This document shows positions 34,001-42,098 of a stretch of DNA of 64,000 nucleotides, one piece after another. Positions within the stretch are counted from its first letter, which is position 1, and each line of letters starts with the position of its first letter. Under the pieces are notes generated by a model that was not told where the DNA came from, did no database searches, and saw nothing but the letters and a program-made list of their open reading frames with translations. The position numbers were made by a program, and so were the translations under genes. Origin of the DNA: Flavimobilis soli (GTDB lineage Bacteria > Actinomycetota > Actinomycetes > Actinomycetales > Cellulomonadaceae); assembly GCF_002564025.1 (NCBI RefSeq), contig NZ_PDJH01000001.1, positions 992,001 to 1,056,000 of the forward strand. The letters are read 5' to 3'.

Positions 34001-36397
34001 CCAGACGTCCGCACCGGTCGAGCGCTCGAGGAACGACTGGTTCATCAGCACGTGGTCGAGCGAGCCGGACAGGCCCGAGTAGCTGTACGAGAACAGCTCG
34101 TCACCGTTGAAGTGCTTGTCGACGTTGACGTACCCCGCCTCGTAGAGGACGTGCATGGGGTCCTCCTGCGAGTACGAGTTGAAGTCGCCGACGAGCGCGA
34201 CGTCGTCGATCTCGTAACCGCTGTAGGACAGGTCGGTGAGGACGTTCGGGACCCAGTTCTTCAGCGCGGTCGCCTGCGCGATGCGCGAGGCGTTGGACGA
34301 GCCCTGGCCGTCACCGGTGTCCGCGTCGCCCGCGAGCGGACCCGCGGAACCCTTGGACTTGAAGTGGTTGACGACGAGCAGGAACGGCTCGCCGCCGCCG
34401 ACCGAGGTGAACGCCTGGGCGAGCGGCTCACGAGCGTTCACGAACGGCTGGCCGGTCGCGCTCTGGTCGCCGAGGGCCAGCGACGGGCCGACCGGGGCGA
34501 CCACGTTGGACCGGTAGATGATCGCGTTGGAGATAACGTCCTGCTGCGCGACGACCGGGAGGTCGAGCGACGAGGGGACGTACTCCCACGACTTCGACGG
34601 GTCGTCCGCGTTGAGCGCGTCGACGAGCGTCGCCGTCGCCTCGTCAGCGGTCTCGCCGAGCTTGGCGGAGTTCTCGATCTCGAGGAGGCCGATGACGTCC
34701 GCGTCCGTCGCGTTGATGGCCGCGACGATCTTCTCCTGCTGGCGGTCGAGCGAATCCTGGTCCCAGGCACCGCGCGGGCCGTTGCCCGTGCACGAGTTCA
34801 CGGTGATGCCGTTGCCGGCACGGTCGTTGTAGCGGGTGCAGCCGGGCGTGTCGACGCCGAGGGTCGTGAAGTAGTTCAGCACGTTGAACGACGCGAGCTT
34901 GATGTCGCCGTCGCCGAGGCGCGCGGCGTCAGGTGCGGCGGTACGCGTGTTCTCGATCGTGACGAGGCCTGCCTCGTTCCCCGCGAGCAGCTGGCTCGTG
35001 GGGTTGAGCTTCCACGTGCTGTTGCGGTAGTCCACGATGACCGGCGCCTCGAACTCGACCGGAGCGCCCACGCGGACGGGGTTCACCTGGGAGACGAACG
35101 GCGGGACCTGAGACTGGTTCGCGGAGCTGGTGAAGTTCGTGCTCGCACCGTCGTCGAGGACGACCCCGCGCTTGGCGTTGTCGTCGATGACGGCCTGCGC
35201 CTCGGGCGTGCTCGGGCGGGCCACGTCGGTCCACTGGATCAGCGGCTTCGTGCCGGACGCGAGCCCGACCTCGCCGTACTGGTTCGTCGAGTACGTGTTG
35301 GAGACCGTGAAGTCGCCCTGGGGCAGGAAGAGCATGCTCTCGAGCTTCTCGCGCTCGGCGTCGGTCTCGGGCCACGCCCCCTCGACGACGACGGCCTCGC
35401 CGACGCCGCCGGCGTCGAGCGCCACGTTGTCGTTCGTGGTCGTGATCTGGGTCAGACCGTTGAACTCTGCGACGGTACCCACGACGGTGACGTGCTGGCC
35501 GATGTCGACGGTCGGGTTGTTCCCGCTGCCGACGTAGACGAAGACGGCGTCGGACGCGTCAGGCGTCGTGTCCGGTCCGGGCGTCTGGATGACGAAGCCG
35601 TTGAAGCCGCCCGTCTTGTACGACGCGGTGACGACACCGGTCGTGCGGACGACGGTGCCCTTGATCGGGGACTCGGTCCCGGTGCCCTGGATCTCGGCGA
35701 TCGACTTGTCGACCGGGTCGGCCGGCGGCGTGACGTCCGGCAGGACGTTGGCGGCCCCCGGGGTCATCGCGGTGGTCGCCACGAAGTCGCTCGCGTTGTT
35801 GGCCGTGTTGACCGGGACGCTCTCGACGAGCTTGCGCACGGCGGCCGTGGTGTTGCTCGGGGCGGGCGCGCCGCCGGTGCCGGCGAAGGCCGCACCCGTG
35901 CCGAAGCCGACGAGGTCGACGACCGCAGGGTCGCTCGCGCACGCCGTCGTCTGGCAGCTGAGGCTCGTGGCGATGCTGGCGAGCGCGACGTTGCCGTTGG
36001 CCCCGGCGAGGTTCACGTTGCCGGACGCCTGCGTCGTCGGGAGCGCCGCGCCGACGGCGCCGCCAGAGGCGCCGCCGACGAGGTAGAACCCGCCCGGAGC
36101 GATCGAACCGCTGAGGGGGATGACCCCGGACCAGCTCGTACCCGCGTTCGACGCGTACTGGACGGACCAACCGGTCAGGTCGACCGTGGCGCTCGAGACG
36201 TTGACGAGCTCGATGTAGTCGTGCGTATAGGTGGCGCCACCGTTCCCGCCACCTCCGTAGACCTCGTTGATGATGACCGGTGCGTCAGTCGATACCGCGG
36301 CCTGGGCCGCTCCCCCGGTAGCGACGAACGAGGCTCCGATCAGCGAGGTGCTGGCGACGGCCGCTACGGCGCGCCCCAGCCTCTTTCTGTGCTGCAT
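31076..36397 (-). CDS. Secreted ExeM/NucH-type nuclease fused to 5'-nucleotidase and Ig-like repeats
   Basis: 1773 residues. A signal peptide (1-33, cleavage near AAQAA) is followed by a lamin-tail domain (about 38-140, VIINEVYGGGGNGGATYTHD), an OB-like region (about 300-330), and an endonuclease/exonuclease/phosphatase domain (about 497-840, IKLASFNVLNYF, LLEIENS, VGDFNSYSQEDPM, SSDHDPVIVAF). Then comes a calcineurin-like 5'-nucleotidase (about 858-1120, NDFHGRIDGD, NGDNIG, GNHEFDQG, GHTHKEY) with its C-terminal domain (about 1200-1400, VNPGGLRAELL). Four or more lysine-rich Ig-like repeats end the protein; no LPXTG or membrane anchor, so it is probably released or wall-bound by charge. It could turn extracellular DNA into nucleosides and phosphate. 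The ATG is preceded by GGGGAA. Confidence 0.92.
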   Translation of the reverse strand: MQHRKRLGRAVAAVASTSLIGASFVATGGAAQAAVSTDAPVIINEVYGGGGNGGATYTHDYIELVNVSSATVDLTGWSVQYASNAGTSWSGVIPLSGSIAPGGFYLVGGASGGAVGAALPTTQASGNVNLAGANGNVALASIATSLSCQTTACASDPAVVDLVGFGTGAAFAGTGGAPAPSNTTAAVRKLVESVPVNTANNASDFVATTAMTPGAANVLPDVTPPADPVDKSIAEIQGTGTESPIKGTVVRTTGVVTASYKTGGFNGFVIQTPGPDTTPDASDAVFVYVGSGNNPTVDIGQHVTVVGTVAEFNGLTQITTTNDNVALDAGGVGEAVVVEGAWPETDAEREKLESMLFLPQGDFTVSNTYSTNQYGEVGLASGTKPLIQWTDVARPSTPEAQAVIDDNAKRGVVLDDGASTNFTSSANQSQVPPFVSQVNPVRVGAPVEFEAPVIVDYRNSTWKLNPTSQLLAGNEAGLVTIENTRTAAPDAARLGDGDIKLASFNVLNYFTTLGVDTPGCTRYNDRAGNGITVNSCTGNGPRGAWDQDSLDRQQEKIVAAINATDADVIGLLEIENSAKLGETADEATATLVDALNADDPSKSWEYVPSSLDLPVVAQQDVISNAIIYRSNVVAPVGPSLALGDQSATGQPFVNAREPLAQAFTSVGGGEPFLLVVNHFKSKGSAGPLAGDADTGDGQGSSNASRIAQATALKNWVPNVLTDLSYSGYEIDDVALVGDFNSYSQEDPMHVLYEAGYVNVDKHFNGDELFSYSYSGLSGSLDHVLMNQSFLERSTGADVWNINSGETIAFEYSRYNSHGQTFHEATPYRSSDHDPVIVAFDEGTAPAPSTTTPLNLLNINDFHGRIDGDTVKFAGTIEKLRAAGGEGNTLFLSNGDNIGASLFASSSAGDTPTIEVLNALDLKASGVGNHEFDQGLTDLAGRVTSEADFRYLAANVYDKGTTTPALQEYEVIEVDGIQVGIIGAVTEETSTLVSPGGIATLDFGDPVAAVNRVAAQLTDGDPANGEADVIIAQYHEGAGAGTPDGATLEQEIAAGGAFADIVLDTAPEVDVIFTGHTHKEYVWDAPVPGSTKTRPIVQTGSYGANIGQVQLEIDPATNEVESYKARNVKRLTTANDVLVAAFPRVAEVNGIVTAALAEADVKGSVKVGTITADITSAIAGGSYVDGKYVSSVPGTTTGRDDRASESALGNLVANALRDSLADTAAGADFGVVNPGGLRAELLYKKSGAETEDGIVTFAEANAVLPFLNNLWSTTLTGAQVKTMLEQQWQTNPDGSIPSRPYLQLGLSDNVSYTYDESRPAGDRVTSVTINGKVITPTETFRVGTFSFLAEGGDNFRVFKDGTRTVDSGLIDRDAWMAYLSAEENQGLTPSFARSHAKVVGNPASVVAGANVEIEVSKLDMTSLGAPLNTSVTATFTGGTLPAAGVKLGDFTVTGGAVTVSGTVPAAAAGAKTLTLVAAPSGTTVTIPLTVTAPATTPAVATKTTLAVTGKAVVGEQLTLTATVAPAAAGKVTFKDGSTVLGTVNVSAGKASLKKSLSVGTHSLTAEFVPADAKAFKGSMSAKVSVTVAKSDVTISGKLSKTKVAYGTPAKLTVTVTGKSTAPSGKVTVYEGSKKLVTGTLKVTGKTGKVTVTLPKTLSVGTHKLTVKYAGTATTKAKNTAKITYKVTKAKPKASVSISKSGKTVVVKVTAKGTTPKGTVTLKVDGKTVKTRSLKSGKTTFKLSSLRKGKHTFKVTYSGSTTVSKLTVTKKHTAK

Positions 36398-36442
36398 GCG
36401 TTCCCCAATCTTGCACGTGCGTCATTGCGCGTGCTTGTCGTG

Positions 36443-36467
36443 CGGACCGCCCTACTGTGGCGGTCCG
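36443..36467 (-). promoter_or_regulatory. Hairpin in the leader of the secreted nuclease gene
   Basis: CGGACCGCC pairs perfectly with GGCGGTCCG across the loop ACAGTAG (minus strand), 46 bases before the start codon. It may stabilise the mRNA 5' end or be a protein or RNA control site. Confidence 0.5.
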
Positions 36468-36628
36468 ACTCGGCACGCGCGACGTGTGGACGCGCAAGGT
36501 CTATCGGGGCAACGTGACGGTCGAGGGTCGCGTACGTTAACGCCACAACTCGTCCATGAAACACACGGTGCGGATTTCCCGCCTCGTTGAGCCGTTCGTG
36601 CCAGATGTCCGGCTCGCGAGGCCTGGCG

Positions 36629-36640
36629 GAAAGCGCTTTC
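36629..36640. promoter_or_regulatory. LacI-family-type operator GAAAGCGCTTTC
   Basis: A perfect 12-bp palindrome with the central CG typical of LacI/GalR regulators, lying about 230 bases upstream of the secreted nuclease gene. AT-rich palindromes of this kind are rare in this GC-rich sequence. The cognate regulator is not in the window. Confidence 0.6.
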
Positions 36641-36802
36641 AGGTTAGCGAGACCCCCTACGGGGCGTCGGGAAAATCGTGATGGTCCCGTGACATGAGAG
36701 TGACTCGCCGATCTCACGATGCGGACGCTATCGCAGGACACCGCTGACCTCAGCGTGTATGGCGTCTGCGCAGGTGAGAGCGTCGAGGAACGGACAAACC
36801 GC

Positions 36803-37684
36803 TCAGCCGTGCGCGCGCTCCGCCATCCCGACCACGTTCGCGAGCAGCATCGCCCGCGTCATCGGCCCCACGCCCCCGGGGTTCGGCGAGATCCAGGACG
36901 CCACCTCGGCCACGGCCGGGTCGACGTCGCCAAGCAGGCGGGCCTTGCCCGTCGTCTCGTCGACCGTCCGGCTCACGCCGACGTCGAGCACGATCGCGCC
37001 CGGCTTCACGTGCTCGGGCCGCACGACGTGCGCCACGCCCGCCGCCGCGACGATGACGTCCGCGCCGCGCAGGTGCGCCGCGACGTCGGCCGTGCCCGTG
37101 TGCGTGAGCGTGACCGTCGCGTTGATGTCCTTGCGCGTCAGCAGCAGGCCGATCGAACGACCGACCGTGGTCCCCCGCCCGAGGACGACGACGTCCTTGC
37201 CCGCGAGCGACAGCCCGTGCCGCTGCACGAGCTCGACGATGCCCGCCGGGGTGCATGGCAGCGGCGACTCGATCGGCTCCGAGACGCGCAGCACGAGCCG
37301 ACCGAGGTTCGTCGGGTGCAGACCGTCGGCGTCCTTGGCCGGGTCGATCAGCTCGAGGACCCGGTTGACGTCGATCCCCTTCGGCAGCGGGAGCTGCACG
37401 ATGTACCCCGTGCACGCCGGGTCCTCGTTGAGACGCCGGATCGCCGCCTCGATGTCCGCCTGCGACGCGTCCGCCGGGAGATCCTCACGGATCGACGCGA
37501 TGCCCACCTCCGCGCAGTCGCGGTGCTTGCCCGCGACGTACGCCTTCGACCCCGGGTCCTCGCCCACGAGCACGGTGCCCAGACCGGGCGTCGCTCCGGC
37601 CGCCGTCAGCGCCGCGACCCTCTCGGCCAGCTCTGCCTTGATCGCGGCCGCGGTGGCCTTGCCGTCGAGCACCTGTGCGGTCAT
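36803..37684 (-). CDS. folD: Methylenetetrahydrofolate dehydrogenase/cyclohydrolase FolD
   Basis: 293 residues from ATG 37684, with AGGAG upstream. Catalytic Tyr49 and Lys53 ([12 protein letters not shown]), QLPLPKGID, the folate region [11 protein letters not shown], the NADP loop [11 protein letters not shown] and the terminal [14 protein letters not shown] are all present. It interconverts 5,10-methylene-, methenyl- and 10-formyl-THF. glyA lies 86 bases upstream on the same strand, so both are probably in one transcript, under the glyA ZTP riboswitch but with a hairpin between that may lower folD expression. Confidence 0.97.
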   Translation of the reverse strand: MTAQVLDGKATAAAIKAELAERVAALTAAGATPGLGTVLVGEDPGSKAYVAGKHRDCAEVGIASIREDLPADASQADIEAAIRRLNEDPACTGYIVQLPLPKGIDVNRVLELIDPAKDADGLHPTNLGRLVLRVSEPIESPLPCTPAGIVELVQRHGLSLAGKDVVVLGRGTTVGRSIGLLLTRKDINATVTLTHTGTADVAAHLRGADVIVAAAGVAHVVRPEHVKPGAIVLDVGVSRTVDETTGKARLLGDVDPAVAEVASWISPNPGGVGPMTRAMLLANVVGMAERAHG

Positions 37685-37728
37685 GACACGTCTCCTGTGG
37701 TCTGCGCTTCGTCGTCGGGCGGGCTGGT

Positions 37729-37761
37729 GCCCGGGCCCGGCCTGAGGGCCGGACCCGGGTC
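37729..37761 (-). terminator. Hairpin between glyA and folD
   Basis: The arms GCCCGGGCCCGGCC and GGCCGGACCCGGGT pair with a single mismatch across the short loop TGAG. A partial terminator or processing site in the glyA-folD transcript; no U-tract. Confidence 0.5.
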
Positions 37762-37770
37762 ACGAGGCTC

Positions 37771-39060
37771 TCAGTACTGCTGGAGCCCGGGGTACAGCGG
37801 GAAGTCAGCCGTCAGCGCGTCGACGCGGGCGCGCAGCGCCGCGACGTCCGCGGCCTTGCCGTCCTTGAGCGCGAGGGCGATGATCTCCGCGACCTCGGTG
37901 AACTCGGCGTCGCCGAAGCCGCGCGTCGCGAGCGCCGGCGTACCGATGCGCAGACCAGACGTGACACGCGGCGGGCGCGGGTCGAAGGGCACCGCGTTCC
38001 GGTTGACGGTGATGCCGACCTCGTGGAGGAGGTCCTCCGCCTGCTGGCCGTCCAGCTCCGACTTGCGCAGGTCGACGAGCACGAGGTGCACGTCCGTGCC
38101 GCCCGTGAGGACGTCGACGCCCGCGCTCTTCACGTCCGCCGCAGTCAGGCGCTCGGCGATGATGCGCGCACCCGACAGCACACGCTCCTGACGCTCCTTG
38201 AACTCCGCCGAGCCCGCGATCTTGAACGACACGGCCTTCGCGGCGACGACGTGCATGAGCGGGCCGCCCTGCTGGCCCGGGAACACGGCCGAGTCGATCT
38301 TCTTGGCGTGCTCCTCGCGCGACAGGATGAATCCCGAGCGCGGACCGCCGATCGTCTTGTGCACGGTCGACGAGACGACGTCGGCGTGCGGCACCGGGCT
38401 CGGGTGCAGGCCTGCGGCCACGAGGCCCGCGAAGTGCGCCATGTCGACCCAGAGCTTCGCGCCGACCTCGTCGGCGATCGAGCGGAACGCCGCGAAGTCG
38501 AGCTGGCGCGGGTAGGCCGACCAGCCGCCGATGATCACGTCAGGACGCGCGGCGAGCGCCTGCTCGCGCACCTTGTCCATGTCGACGAGCATCGTGTCCG
38601 GGTCGACGCCGTACGCCGCGACCTCGTAGAGACGCCCCGAGAAGTTGATCTTCATGCCGTGCGTGAGGTGGCCGCCGTGCGCGAGCTCGAGGCCCATGAT
38701 CGTGTCGCCCGGCTTGATGAGCGCGTGCAGCACGGCCGCGTTCGCGGTCGCGCCCGAGTGCGGCTGCACGTTCGCGTGCTCGGCGCCGAACAGCTCCTTG
38801 GCGCGCGTGATCGCGAGCGTCTCCGCGACGTCGACCTGCTCGCAGCCGCCGTAGTAGCGGCGCCCCGGGTAACCCTCGGCGTACTTGTTCGTCAGGACGG
38901 AGCCCTGCGCCTCGAGGACGGCGCGCGGGACGAAGTTCTCGCTCGCGATCATCTCGAGGGTGTCGCGCTGGCGCGCGAGCTCACCGTCGAGGACTGCAGC
39001 GATCTCCGGGTCGACCTCGGCGAGGCCCTTGTTGACGACGGAGTCGGTGGACTGGCTCAT
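37771..39060 (-). CDS. glyA: Serine hydroxymethyltransferase
   Basis: 429 residues from ATG 39060 (GAGGAA upstream). SHMT hallmarks: [65 protein letters not shown] and the PLP lysine Lys235 in [13 protein letters not shown]. It converts serine plus THF to glycine plus 5,10-methylene-THF. Its approximately 190-base leader contains a ZTP riboswitch (39160-39246), so expression should rise when ZMP/ZTP builds up during shortage of 10-formyl-THF. folD follows in the same direction. Confidence 0.97.
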   Translation of the reverse strand: MSQSTDSVVNKGLAEVDPEIAAVLDGELARQRDTLEMIASENFVPRAVLEAQGSVLTNKYAEGYPGRRYYGGCEQVDVAETLAITRAKELFGAEHANVQPHSGATANAAVLHALIKPGDTIMGLELAHGGHLTHGMKINFSGRLYEVAAYGVDPDTMLVDMDKVREQALAARPDVIIGGWSAYPRQLDFAAFRSIADEVGAKLWVDMAHFAGLVAAGLHPSPVPHADVVSSTVHKTIGGPRSGFILSREEHAKKIDSAVFPGQQGGPLMHVVAAKAVSFKIAGSAEFKERQERVLSGARIIAERLTAADVKSAGVDVLTGGTDVHLVLVDLRKSELDGQQAEDLLHEVGITVNRNAVPFDPRPPRVTSGLRIGTPALATRGFGDAEFTEVAEIIALALKDGKAADVAALRARVDALTADFPLYPGLQQY

Positions 39061-39159
39061 GGGCGTTCCTCACAAGTCTTCGATGAAGCCGTGCTGGGCG
39101 GCTGCGCTGCGCGCCGGAGGAGAGCATGGACCGGCACGCACACGCAGCTGTGTGGTGAC

Positions 39160-39246
39160 CGGGGCCCAGGCGAACGACCCGAAGTCGGAGGAAAACTCGT
39201 CGCTCCCCGGTGGTGACCCACCTGATGCGCCAGTCGCGACGCGATC
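39160..39246 (-). ncRNA. ZTP riboswitch upstream of glyA
   Basis: The minus strand carries the conserved pfl/ZTP elements in order: GTCGCGACTGGCG, a hairpin AGGTGGGTCACCACC followed by CGGGGAGCGAC, a variable linker, and the 3' block CGCCTGGGC (39172-39164), which closes the pseudoknot. ZTP riboswitches sense the purine intermediates ZMP/ZTP and usually control folate and purine genes, glyA being a known target. A TAGCAT -10 box (39252-39247) ends right at the element, so the RNA would start at its 5' edge. The downstream GACCGGCAC/GTGCCGGTC pairing may be the expression platform. Confidence 0.9.
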
Positions 39247-39252
39247 ATGCTA
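39247..39252 (-). promoter_or_regulatory. -10 box of the glyA riboswitch transcript
   Basis: TAGCAT on the minus strand, about 12 bases before the GTCGCGACTGG start of the ZTP riboswitch and only 15 bases from the stop of the GNAT gene upstream. Confidence 0.6.
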
Positions 39253-39266
39253 CCAAAGGCGGCATG

Positions 39267-39779
39267 TCAGCCGGCGTCGTCCGCCGTCTCGACCTCGCCG
39301 AGGATGCGGCGCAGGTACGCGTACGTCAGGTCGCCCGCCGCCTGGTCGTACTGGTGCTCGTACCCCTGCTGCTGGTACATCGCGAGGTTCTGCTTCGAGT
39401 CCTTGCCGGTGAACACCCAGATCTCCTCGACGCCCTCGGGCAGGAGCGGCGCGACGGCGAGCATCATCTGCGTGCCGATCCCCTCCCCCTGACGGTCCGG
39501 CGCGACCGCGAGGCGACCGAGCGTCGCCTTCGAGCCCTCGATCTCGATGCGGACCGAGCCCACGAGGCGCGGTCCGTCCCACGCGCCGAGCGTGATGACG
39601 CCGGGCGCGACCATGTCCGCGCGCAGCTCGCCGAGCGTCTGCGTCAGCGGCGGGATGAACGGGTCCTCGTAGGCCTGGGCCTCCGTGACGAACGCCGCGC
39701 GCCGCAGCGTGAGCAGCTCCCCGGCGTGCTCGTCGGTGACCTGGTCGATCCTGATCTGGGCGTCGCTCGTGTCGCTCAT
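39267..39779 (-). CDS. GNAT family N-acetyltransferase
   Basis: 170 residues from ATG 39779. Acetyl-CoA fold is shown by LVGSVRIEIEGSKATLGRLAVAPDRQGEGIGTQMML (the QGEGIG pyrophosphate loop near 117-122) and a final GYEHQYDQAAGDLTYAYLRR with the usual C-terminal strand. The substrate cannot be told. It lies just upstream of glyA but the glyA promoter is at its 3' end, so the two are likely transcribed separately. A GAGCAT box sits six bases before the ATG. Confidence 0.85.
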   Translation of the reverse strand: MSDTSDAQIRIDQVTDEHAGELLTLRRAAFVTEAQAYEDPFIPPLTQTLGELRADMVAPGVITLGAWDGPRLVGSVRIEIEGSKATLGRLAVAPDRQGEGIGTQMMLAVAPLLPEGVEEIWVFTGKDSKQNLAMYQQQGYEHQYDQAAGDLTYAYLRRILGEVETADDAG

Positions 39780-39880
39780 GCGTCCATGCTCTCAGGTCGT
39801 CGCTCTGCGCACGACGGGGGACACGGACAGAGATGGGCAGCCGACCTTTGGACGTGCCCACCAGCCCGCGGGCGTTGGAC

Positions 39881-39886
39881 TACCCT
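39881..39886 (+). promoter_or_regulatory. -10 box of purU, leaderless geometry
   Basis: TACCCT ends six bases before GTG 39893 with only GCGGGT between. Confidence 0.6.
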
Positions 39887-39892
39887 GCGGGT

Positions 39893-40774
39893 GTGTCCAC
39901 GCAGAACCTCACCGACGCCGCGCCCGCCGAGCAGACCCACTGGGTCCTGACCCTGTCCTGCCCGGACGGTCCCGGCATCGTGCACGCCGTCGCCGGTCTG
40001 CTCGCCGAGCACGGCGGCAACATCACCGAGTCGCAGCAGTTCGGCGACCCCGAGACGCAGCTGTTCTTCATGCGTGTCCAGGCCCTGTCGACCGCGTCGC
40101 GCGAGGAGCTCGTCGCCGCGATCGAGCCGGTTGCCGCGCGATTCTCGATGACCTGGAACCTCGACGTCGTGGGTCGCCGTATGCGCACGCTCGTCCTCGT
40201 GTCGAAGGCTGCGCACTGCCTCAACGACCTGCTGTTCCGCGAGCGCGCGGGCGACCTTCCGGTCGACGTCGTGGCCGTCGCGGGCAACCACACGGACCTG
40301 GCGCCGCTCGCCGCGTTCTACGGCAAGGGCTTCCACCACGTCCCCGTCACCAAGGAGACGAAGGCGGCCGCCGAGGCGCAGCTGCTCGACCTCGTCACGC
40401 GCATGGACATCGAGCTCGTCGTCCTCGCCCGGTACATGCAGGTCCTCTCGGACGACATGTGCCGCGAGCTCGAGGGTCGCGTCATCAACATCCACCACTC
40501 GTTCCTGCCGAGCTTCAAGGGTGCCAAGCCGTACCACCAGGCGCACGACCGCGGCGTGAAGCTCATCGGTGCGACGTCGCACTACGTCACGGGCGACCTC
40601 GACGAGGGCCCGATCATCGAGCAGGACGTCGAGCGCGTCGACCACTCGCACTCGACCGACCGTCTCGTCGCGCTCGGCCAGGACGTCGAGCGCCGCGTGC
40701 TGGGCCGCGCGGTGCGCTGGCACTCCGAGCACCGCGTCCTGCGCAACGGGCACCGCACGGTCATCTTCCGCTGA
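39893..40774 (+). CDS. purU: Formyltetrahydrofolate deformylase
   Basis: 293 residues from GTG 39893. An N-terminal ACT domain (about 16-90, LTLSCPDGPGIVHAVAGLL) is joined to a formyltransferase-like domain with AGNHTDLAPLAAFYGK, VINIHHSFLPSFKGA (near 198-212, His-His of the active site) and HYVTGDLDEGPIIEQD with the catalytic Asp. It hydrolyses 10-formyl-THF to THF and formate, balancing one-carbon pools and supplying formate. It is divergent from the GNAT gene and close to glyA-folD, which gives this region a one-carbon theme. Convergent with the ABC permease gene. Confidence 0.95.
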   Translation: MSTQNLTDAAPAEQTHWVLTLSCPDGPGIVHAVAGLLAEHGGNITESQQFGDPETQLFFMRVQALSTASREELVAAIEPVAARFSMTWNLDVVGRRMRTLVLVSKAAHCLNDLLFRERAGDLPVDVVAVAGNHTDLAPLAAFYGKGFHHVPVTKETKAAAEAQLLDLVTRMDIELVVLARYMQVLSDDMCRELEGRVINIHHSFLPSFKGAKPYHQAHDRGVKLIGATSHYVTGDLDEGPIIEQDVERVDHSHSTDRLVALGQDVERRVLGRAVRWHSEHRVLRNGHRTVIFR

Positions 40775-40874
40775 CGAGCCGCGCGGCCTGCGCCGCGCCC
40801 TCCCCTGCCCCGCGCACGGGGACGCGCCCCGACAAGGGAGCCGCCGTCGGGCAGGCGCGCCGCGTCAGTGCCGC

Positions 40875-42098
40875 TCAGCGCGGCTGGAGCGCTCCCCGCT
40901 TGAGCCGCGTGTCGAGCGCGACGGCCAGCACGAGCACGCCACCGATGATCATGTAGCGCACCGACAGCGGGGCGTTCATGAGCGTCAGACCGCTCGCGAT
41001 CGACTGCACGACCAGCACGCCGACGAACGCCGACCACGCGCTGCCCCGGCCGCCGAAGAGGCTCACGCCGCCGATCAGGACGGCGGCGATCGCCGTGAGG
41101 CTCGCCTCCGCTCCCCCGGAACCCTGGTTCGCGGCCGCGAGGCGCCCCACGGCGAGCACGCCACCGATCGCGGCGAACGTCGAGCTGACGACGAACACCT
41201 GGACGGTCACGCGGCGCACCTGCAGACCTGCGCGTCGCGCCGAGTCGACGTTCCCGCCGACCGCGCGCACCGCGCGCCCCCAACGCGTACGCCGCAGCGC
41301 GATGTCCGTGAGCGTCACGACGAGCAGCAGCAGCGCGACCGGGTAGCCGATCCCGCGGTCCCGGCCGAGGTAGAAGATGCTCAGCGCGAGCAGGGCGGCG
41401 AGGGCGAGCACCTTGAGCGCGATCCACACGAGCGAGTCCGCGGGCAGGTCGGCACGCTCGCGGCGCCTGCGCTCGTGCACGAGCGTCCACGCGTTGAGCG
41501 CGACGACGCCCGCAGCGACGAGCAGCGACGTCGTCGTGCTCAGGAAACCCTGCTGCGAAAAGTGCACGAGCCACGTGTCGAAGGGCAGGTTGACCGAGCC
41601 GGTCTCCCCCAGCACCCACAGCTGCACGCCGAGGACGACCAGCAGCCCCGCGAGGGTCAGCACGAAGCTCGGCAGGTCGAGATAGGCGCTCAACGCGCCG
41701 TACACGAGCCCGATCGCCGCACCGCTCGCGACAGCCGCGACGACGGCGAGCCACAGCGGCTGCTCCGCCTGCATGAACAGCACGGCGACGATCGCGGACG
41801 AGAGCCCGCTGACGGCGCCGACCGACAGGTCGATCTGCCCGATCATCATGACGAGCACAACGCCGAGCGCGAGGAAGCCGAGCGACGCCGACTGCAGCGT
41901 CAGCGCGACGAGGTTGTCCGGGGTGAGGAACGCCGGGCTGATCACGCGGAACACGACCCAGATGAGCAGGAGCGCGCCGACGCCGGCGAGGGACCTCAGC
42001 TGGCCGGTGCGCACGCGCTCGCGCACGTCGGCGAGGTGCTCGAGCACCTGGTCCGCCGCCCCGCGCACGTTCACGCGCTGCTTGTCGATCGTGCTCAT
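40875..42098 (-). CDS. Sugar ABC transporter permease (XylH-like)
   Basis: 407 residues from ATG 42098 (GGAGG upstream, inside the preceding gene, whose stop it overlaps by four bases). About ten hydrophobic helices; the BPD_transp_2 signatures LALGVVLVMMIGQIDLSVGAVSGLSSAIV and AVLIGGVSLFGGRGSAWSAFVG are characteristic of the RbsC/XylH permease group. An insertion of about 50 residues with a charged loop (HERRRRERADLP) near the middle matches XylH-type permeases. It forms the channel for the pentose- or hexose-type sugar bound by the adjacent lipoprotein. Last gene of the four-gene operon. Confidence 0.9.
   Translation of the reverse strand: MSTIDKQRVNVRGAADQVLEHLADVRERVRTGQLRSLAGVGALLLIWVVFRVISPAFLTPDNLVALTLQSASLGFLALGVVLVMMIGQIDLSVGAVSGLSSAIVAVLFMQAEQPLWLAVVAAVASGAAIGLVYGALSAYLDLPSFVLTLAGLLVVLGVQLWVLGETGSVNLPFDTWLVHFSQQGFLSTTTSLLVAAGVVALNAWTLVHERRRRERADLPADSLVWIALKVLALAALLALSIFYLGRDRGIGYPVALLLLVVTLTDIALRRTRWGRAVRAVGGNVDSARRAGLQVRRVTVQVFVVSSTFAAIGGVLAVGRLAAANQGSGGAEASLTAIAAVLIGGVSLFGGRGSAWSAFVGVLVVQSIASGLTLMNAPLSVRYMIIGGVLVLAVALDTRLKRGALQPR

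Larger units (their letters stand above)
36398..36802 (-). other. Upstream region of the secreted nuclease gene (405 bases, no gene)
   Basis: Contains, in transcription order, a LacI-type palindrome (36640-36629), a GTTAACG-containing stretch around 36540, and a 9-bp hairpin in the presumed leader (36467-36443). No TANNNT/TTGACA pair with good spacing stands out. A PhoP box (repeated GTTCACC) was looked for and not found. Confidence 0.5.

Noticed and set aside
30458-36517. A 2019-residue open frame on the plus strand opposite the secreted nuclease gene
   Set aside because: It is the codon-aligned antisense of the real gene, Arg/Asp/Val-rich with no domain sense, a normal artefact of very high GC content.
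36398-36802. Possible PhoP box before the secreted nuclease gene
   Set aside because: No repeated GTTCACC-like heptamers at 11-base spacing were found.
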